Source: Planctomycetales bacterium
Lineage (GTDB): Bacteria > Planctomycetota > Phycisphaerae > SM23-33
Reading direction: 5' to 3'
Length of the DNA: 9,424 bases
Assembly (NCBI GenBank): GCA_030592655.1
Contig: JAUVIQ010000116.1
Location: 1 to 9,424, forward strand
Shown here one piece after another: positions 5,972 to 9,424 of the stretch (position 1 is its first letter; every line of letters begins with the position of its first letter). Position numbers and translations under genes: made by a program. The notes below the pieces were generated by a model that saw only the letters and a program-made list of their open reading frames with translations, had not been told where the DNA came from and ran no database searches.

Positions 5972-7151
5972 GTCGATCATATTGCTTCCGATGCTGCTTT
6001 TGGTATCGGTCGTGGCGATGTGTCTCTCGGAGGCGGCGATTGTCTCCGAACCGTCGTCGGACAAAGGCTTCCAGCGGGCGTTGTCGTCCCTGGCCGATGG
6101 TAGGAATAAACAGGCTGAAAGAATCGCCTCCGAGGTCGTCGAAAGCGCCGGCGAGAACGCTTGGCGCGCATGGCTGATTGTAGCCACCGCCAGGCATCGA
6201 CTCGACAGATACGCCCAGGCCGACGAAGCCTACAAGCAGTTCCTGTCGTTGTGCCGAAGCCCTTCCGAGCGTGCATACGTGATGGAGCAGATTAATCGCT
6301 GCCGGCTGGCGAGAGAAAAATCGGTCAGGCCTGTAGTGGTTTCCAAACTACTTTCCGCCCGGAAGCGTGCGAAATTATCGACCGTCGATAATCGCAAATT
6401 CACCGAATCAAGCGAACACTTCGTGGTCCGTTCGCATAACTCGGAACTCGCTAAACTTATCGTCAAACATGCCGAAATCGCACTCGGGCGCATCTGCCGG
6501 ACTATCCTGGCTGGGCAGGACTACCCCCACAGCGTCAACATCTACGTCTGGCCTACCGTGGCCCAATATCGCAAACACGCCGTCAGCGCGCCGGAATGGT
6601 CCGGAGGAGGTTTCAGCCTCCGTCAGGATAAAAACGGACGACTGGTTCGCAGTATCAACCTGACGCAACTCGGAAAGGACGGGCTTTTCGACGCCGACAT
6701 GCTGGACCGCATCCTTCCGCACGAGATGTGCCACCTGGTGCTGGCAGAGTTCTTCGGCGACGCCCCGTGTCCGCTGGCGCTGAATGAAGGCCTGGCCATG
6801 ATGGCTGAAGCAAGCGTGGACAACTCGCGCGTCATGCTGGCCGGGACGGCGTTACTCGGCGACAGCAAAATTACGCTCCGGAAACTCCTGATGACGGAGC
6901 GTTGCAATGCCGGAAATGCCGCCGTTTTCTATGCCAAGTCCTTCAGCCTGACAGCCTATCTGCACAAACGCATGACGCCGGGTCAGTTCCGCGAAATGCT
7001 TACCCACATCAAGACGGGATGCCCGCTGGAAGAAGCCGTCCAGAGGGCGCTCTACGTTCCGGTCGATGAGACGTTCCTGAAGCGCCTTTCGACCGCCTGG
7101 GAGGCAGAAACACTCCGCCAGTGGCAATTCCTCAGCGCGCTGGAAGAATAA
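5961..7151 (+). CDS. Exported TPR protein with HExxH metallopeptidase domain (peptidase MA-like)
   Basis: The predicted protein has 396 residues. The N-terminus (about 1-26) is a hydrophobic signal peptide ending near SEAA; a cysteine at 21 follows VAM, a poor lipobox, so a lipoprotein is less likely. Residues about 35-115 look like two TPR-type helix pairs (GRNKQAERIASEVV, ARHRLDRYAQADEAYKQFL). The catalytic region (about 147-350) begins with SSEHFVVRS and has the zinc motif HEMCH (H254, E255, H258) and a third probable zinc ligand, E276 in LALNEGLAMMAE, 18 residues later. That pattern is the gluzincin arrangement of the peptidase MA-like families (PF13485). The active-site residues are intact, so activity is likely but the substrate is unknown. 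The ATG lies 11 bases inside the upstream gene and has only a weak ribosome site, consistent with coupling. A strong terminator follows. Confidence 0.85.
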   Translation: MANKSIILLPMLLLVSVVAMCLSEAAIVSEPSSDKGFQRALSSLADGRNKQAERIASEVVESAGENAWRAWLIVATARHRLDRYAQADEAYKQFLSLCRSPSERAYVMEQINRCRLAREKSVRPVVVSKLLSARKRAKLSTVDNRKFTESSEHFVVRSHNSELAKLIVKHAEIALGRICRTILAGQDYPHSVNIYVWPTVAQYRKHAVSAPEWSGGGFSLRQDKNGRLVRSINLTQLGKDGLFDADMLDRILPHEMCHLVLAEFFGDAPCPLALNEGLAMMAEASVDNSRVMLAGTALLGDSKITLRKLLMTERCNAGNAAVFYAKSFSLTAYLHKRMTPGQFREMLTHIKTGCPLEEAVQRALYVPVDETFLKRLSTAWEAETLRQWQFLSALEE

Positions 7152-7167
7152 CAACCACAACAAAATC

Positions 7168-7263
7168 AGCAGGGATGCAGGGGATGCACAGGATACAAAC
7201 TTTTTTTCTTTTTTTATTTAATTCTTATCCTGTGCATCCCCTGTCTCCCTGCTAATTTTTTTT
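7168..7263 (+). terminator. Long-stem rho-independent terminator after the metallopeptidase gene
   Basis: Arms 7168-7195 and 7226-7253 are 28 bases each, with 26 Watson-Crick pairs, one G-T pair and one mismatch (7176/7245). The 30-base loop is T rich. After the stem comes AA and eight Ts (7256-7263). The 5' arm begins 17 bases after the stop codon. The stem is far longer than an ordinary terminator and its words (GCAGGGATGCA, GGGGATGCACAGGAT) look like a dispersed intergenic repeat that has taken on terminator function. Confidence 0.8.
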
Positions 7264-7289
7264 GGCTTTTGCAAATATTCGCCGATAAT
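7262..7289 (+). promoter_or_regulatory. Possible promoter of tRNA-Thr
   Basis: GATAAT (7284-7289) is a good -10 box. TTGGCT (7262-7267), 16 bases upstream, is a partial -35 that overlaps the end of the terminator T-run. Transcription would begin about 10 bases before the tRNA. Support is from sequence match and position only. Confidence 0.35.
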
Positions 7290-7306
7290 GGTATTTGTAC
7301 AGTTTC

Positions 7307-7378
7307 GCCGACCTGGCTCAACGGTAGAGCGCGGCTTTCGTAAAGCCGAGGTTCTGGGTTCGAATCCCAGGGTCGGCT
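7307..7378 (+). tRNA. tRNA-Thr, anticodon CGT
   Basis: This is a complete 72-base cloverleaf. The acceptor stem GCCGACC (7307-7313) pairs perfectly with GGTCGGC (7371-7377), with discriminator T at 7378. The D stem GCTC/GAGC (7316-7319, 7327-7330) encloses a loop with the conserved GG. The anticodon stem CGGCT/AGCCG (7332-7336, 7344-7348) encloses loop TTCGTAA with anticodon CGT (7339-7341), reading ACG. The variable loop is 5 bases. The T stem CTGGG/CCCAG (7354-7358, 7366-7370) encloses TTCGAAT. The C2-G71 pair and anticodon bases G35 and U36 fit known threonine identity. The 3' CCA is not encoded. The T-run 7378-7382 could help termination. Confidence 0.96.
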
Positions 7379-7384
7379 TTTTCC

Positions 7385-7414
7385 ATTGCGGATTTCAGAT
7401 TGCGGATTGCGGAT
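7385..7414. repeat. Three copies of ATTGCGGAT just after tRNA-Thr
   Basis: Copies are at 7385-7393, 7399-7407 and 7406-7414; the last two overlap by two bases. The first and second are separated by TTCAG. It looks like a small dispersed intergenic repeat. No function is evident. Confidence 0.7.
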
Positions 7415-7431
7415 TTTTAATTATTGGTAAT

Positions 7432-7461
7432 TTGACATTCCACGGAAACCACCTCCATCTT
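7432..7461 (+). promoter_or_regulatory. Weak candidate promoter for the glycosidase-like gene
   Basis: A perfect TTGACA (7432-7437) is followed 18 bases later by CATCTT (7456-7461), a weak -10. If used, the leader would be about 110 bases long and would contain the paired-palindrome hairpins. Confidence 0.2.
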
Positions 7462-7493
7462 TGAGCGTCTAATCACTTAAGCTGGCCGAATAC

Positions 7494-7543
7494 GTAACAC
7501 GGGCGTCTCGCCCGTGGAATCATGGCCGAGACGGCCATGTTAC
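7494..7543. repeat. Second paired-palindrome element, intergenic
   Basis: Two perfect 8-base hairpins stand in tandem: CACGGGCG-TCT-CGCCCGTG (7498-7516) and CATGGCCG-AGA-CGGCCATG (7521-7539), separated by GAAT. The element is bounded by GTAA (7494-7497) and TTAC (7540-7543), so it is also an overall inverted repeat. The two halves differ only at symmetric positions, and each difference is matched by its pairing partner. This is the same plan as the carA element (end box, short palindrome with 3-base loop, linker, inverted palindrome, end box) but with a different core sequence. It lies 38 bases before the start codon of the next gene, so transcripts would carry the hairpins in the leader. Confidence 0.8.
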
Positions 7544-7570
7544 GCTACACATAATCTTAAATTGCTCTAA

Positions 7571-7577
7571 AGAGGTG
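7571..7577 (+). promoter_or_regulatory. Ribosome binding site of the glycosidase-like gene
   Basis: AGAGGTG lies 4 bases before ATG 7582, slightly close but a strong match. It supports this start, which is followed at once by a signal peptide. Confidence 0.65.
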
Positions 7578-7581
7578 CAAT

Positions 7582-9424
7582 ATGCGAAAAATCGTATTCG
7601 TCGTCTTATCATTGATTCCTGCCGTTGCTTTCGCTGATATAAAGAACGGTCCCCCCATAAATATAAAGAAACTTCCCATTACCGCCGACGTGGGTATCTG
7701 TGCCCATCGCAACGAGGTGAGCCTCAACACAGGCAAAAACTCGCACATCCGCATCAAGGGCAACGAGCATTATTACCTGTTCAACTTCGATACGAAGCAA
7801 ATCCGCACGGAGCAAATCCGCAACCAGTACCACTGGAAAATAACCAAAGCCACGCTACACCTGAAAATTGCCAAGGGTCATCTGCGTAAGGTCGCATTCT
7901 GCACGGTCCCCGCCGAGTGGGTTGAAGGCACTGCCGTCAATAAAAAGCAAAAAGGCTCAACCTGCTTTACGCATTTAAAATACCCCGACAAGCCCTGGAC
8001 GCAGTGGGGCGGGACGATGCTCGATGCGACGTTTAACTCGCCGTATATGATGTGGAAAACCTCCGAAGTGAAAACCGGCAAGGATGGCTGGTTGGAGATC
8101 CCCATCGCGCCGGAATTAATCCAGGCCGTCGTTGCGGGGTTGTCGCATGGCTTGGTGATGTCCGACGAAAAGGGCCAGACGCGCGAGAATCACGATGTCT
8201 ATACCCGCGAGCAGGGAAACGCCAAGCCGTACCTGACGGTCGAAGGCAAGGCCTATATACCGCTTCCCGTAATCCTCCCGCCTCCCCCTGTGGCGAATGC
8301 GAAACCGTTCTTGCGGGGCGCGGATTTCAACAGCGGCGCGGTCATCGTGCGGGTTAACGGGGCCTACAACTTTGGCAACGATAGGGTGTTCGCAAGTAAA
8401 GTCAGGCTTTTCGAGAAGCACGGCGGCGCAGGCAAGGCCAGACTCGTTCGGACGATGATATTCTTCCATCGGCAGGAGTTGGTTTTCGCGGGTCTGCATC
8501 CGGGGAAGAAGTATATTGTCCATCTCAACTCTTACTTCATGGGTGGTGGTATGAGTATTCCCCAAAATCCGCCCACGGTTACAGCCTCGCCCGCGCTGAC
8601 GATACCGAAAGTACCGAAACTCAAACCGCTCAAAACGATGAAGCGCGTGCATGAGCATAACGGTTGGCGGGTGGAGTTGCTTTCGACAACTGCGAAAACG
8701 CCGCGAAACGACAAGTCGTTCATTCAGTCTATTCCCATCACGCCGCGTAATGCGTGGGTCGGGTTGCAGGTTGTTATCACGCCGCCGAAGGGGAAAGCAG
8801 AGAATATAAGCGTTTCGCTTCCCGGTCTGGGATTCAAGGGTCTACAACGTGAACGTCCTATCCCGCTCAAGCATGTGAAACTCCATCGCGTCTGGTATGT
8901 CCCAAAGGGGAAAGACTATCACGCCGAGGTGCTCGTACCGTTGAAGTCGGGCGAGAAATTCTCAATCCCCTGGACGCAGAACAAGATTCCAAATCAGGCG
9001 AACCAGGCGATTTTCGTCGATGTCTGGGTTCCGAAAAGCGCCGCCGTCGGTCCCCATAAGGGAAAGTTTGTCGTGCGACGAAACGGTAAACCGGTGATGA
9101 CGGTTCCGATTAAGATTCAGGTCGCCGGAGTTACTTTACCGGATAAGTTCAACATCGTCGGCGATATGAACGCCTACTCCTCGCCGGCGCGGGCGATGGG
9201 CGTGAAGCATTCCGATCCGAAGGCGTGTATAGAAATGGAGCGGAAATATTATCGCCTTGCGCATTCGCATCGCATGACGCTGAACGTCCTGCCATACTCG
9301 CAGAGCGGGTCAATCAATTGGCGCGGCGCGCCGAAGATCGCCGGCAAGGGCAAGGATGTCAAAATCACCGATTGGAAGGAATGGGATGAACGCTTCGGCC
9401 CGTTGCTTTCGGGCGAGGCCTTCA
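7582..9424 (+). CDS. Large secreted carbohydrate-active-type protein, 5' part (DNRLRE-like, Fn3-like, DUF4091/GH123-like)
   Basis: The frame is open for 614 codons and runs off the right edge, so the C-terminus is missing. Residues 1-18 are a Sec signal peptide (MRKIVFVV..., cleavage after AVAFA). Residues about 35-222 resemble a DNRLRE domain: YYLFNFDTKQI, ATLHLKIAKG, VPAEWVEGTA, a conserved Trp-rich middle, WLEIPIAPELIQAV and a closing KPYLTVEG. A proline-rich linker (226-240) leads to an Fn3-like beta region (about 240-345) with AGLHPGKKYIVHL. Residues about 380-516 look like the beta domain before DUF4091/GH123-type hydrolases (IFVDVWVPKSAAVGPHKGKF, VPIKIQVAG), and LPDKFNIVGDMNAYSS then YYRLAHSHRMTLNVLPYSQ look like the first part of a TIM-barrel hydrolase. 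The catalytic residues would lie beyond the window. Glycan degradation outside the cytoplasm is inferred from domain resemblance; the substrate is unknown. Confidence 0.8.
   Translation, partial: MRKIVFVVLSLIPAVAFADIKNGPPINIKKLPITADVGICAHRNEVSLNTGKNSHIRIKGNEHYYLFNFDTKQIRTEQIRNQYHWKITKATLHLKIAKGHLRKVAFCTVPAEWVEGTAVNKKQKGSTCFTHLKYPDKPWTQWGGTMLDATFNSPYMMWKTSEVKTGKDGWLEIPIAPELIQAVVAGLSHGLVMSDEKGQTRENHDVYTREQGNAKPYLTVEGKAYIPLPVILPPPPVANAKPFLRGADFNSGAVIVRVNGAYNFGNDRVFASKVRLFEKHGGAGKARLVRTMIFFHRQELVFAGLHPGKKYIVHLNSYFMGGGMSIPQNPPTVTASPALTIPKVPKLKPLKTMKRVHEHNGWRVELLSTTAKTPRNDKSFIQSIPITPRNAWVGLQVVITPPKGKAENISVSLPGLGFKGLQRERPIPLKHVKLHRVWYVPKGKDYHAEVLVPLKSGEKFSIPWTQNKIPNQANQAIFVDVWVPKSAAVGPHKGKFVVRRNGKPVMTVPIKIQVAGVTLPDKFNIVGDMNAYSSPARAMGVKHSDPKACIEMERKYYRLAHSHRMTLNVLPYSQSGSINWRGAPKIAGKGKDVKITDWKEWDERFGPLLSGEAF

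Larger units (their letters stand above)
7379..7581. other. Repeat-bearing gap between tRNA-Thr and the glycosidase-like gene
   Basis: No coding gene is visible in these 203 bases. The stretch holds an ATTGCGGAT repeat cluster (7385-7414), a TTGACA box (7432-7437) with only a poor -10 partner, a paired-palindrome element (7494-7543) and the ribosome binding site AGAGGTG (7571-7577). tRNA genes are common integration sites, but no repeat of the tRNA 3' end is seen in this window. Confidence 0.6.

Noticed and set aside
5961..6040. Lipoprotein signal in the metallopeptidase-like protein
   Set aside because: The cysteine at residue 21 follows V-A-M; methionine at -1 is a poor lipobox match, so ordinary Sec cleavage near SEAA is preferred.
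7385..7414. ATTGCGGAT copies as a CRISPR array or attachment site
   Set aside because: The copies are 9 bases long and partly overlap, and they do not match the tRNA 3' end.
8116..8658. Minus-strand frame (180 codons) within the glycosidase-like gene
   Set aside because: The plus frame is open for over 1.8 kb, with a ribosome site, a signal peptide and domain resemblance; the reverse frame shows none of these.

Overview
This window most resembles a chromosomal segment of a planctomycete-type bacterium, probably from the Phycisphaerae or a related anaerobic lineage. The taxonomic call is an inference, not a search result. It rests on three things: housekeeping genes mixed with secreted 'conserved hypothetical' proteins (an SH3-like/TPR protein and a TPR plus HExxH protein), a large secreted polysaccharide-active protein, and many short palindromic repeats at and inside genes. 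Every gene reads as intact except the last, which is cut by the right edge.

Layout. On the minus strand, 92-1270 is carA, the small (glutaminase) subunit of carbamoyl-phosphate synthetase. Divergent from it is a plus-strand cluster with short gaps: a coiled-coil/C4 zinc-ribbon protein of the COG1579 type (1443-2192), ribonuclease HI (2231-2674) and the DNA primase DnaG (2708-4513). After a 195-base gap with hairpins and a probable promoter comes an overlapping pair of exported proteins: an SH3-like/TPR-like protein (4709-5971) and a TPR plus HExxH metallopeptidase-like protein (5961-7151). A strong stem plus T-run terminator (7168-7263) ends that unit. A tRNA-Thr(CGT) follows at 7307-7378, then about 200 bases of repeats, then the 5' part of a large secreted protein (7582 to beyond 9424) with a DNRLRE-like domain, an Fn3-like region and the beginning of a DUF4091/GH123-like part.

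How the genes fit together. Primase makes RNA primers and RNase HI degrades RNA in RNA:DNA hybrids, so this cluster joins primer synthesis with primer or R-loop removal. The usual primase partner rpoD is not next to dnaG here. The exported pair is probably translationally coupled and likely acts together outside the cytoplasm, with unknown substrate. The last gene suggests glycan use.

The most unusual content is the repeat layer. A paired-palindrome element of about 62 bases lies in frame inside carA, at the linker between its two domains, and encodes about 21 extra or replacement residues. An element with the same architecture but different sequence lies between the tRNA and the glycosidase-like gene, and its two halves differ by compensatory changes that keep each hairpin paired. 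A 7-base tandem repeat covers the RNase HI stop codon and the stretch where a dnaG ribosome binding site should be.
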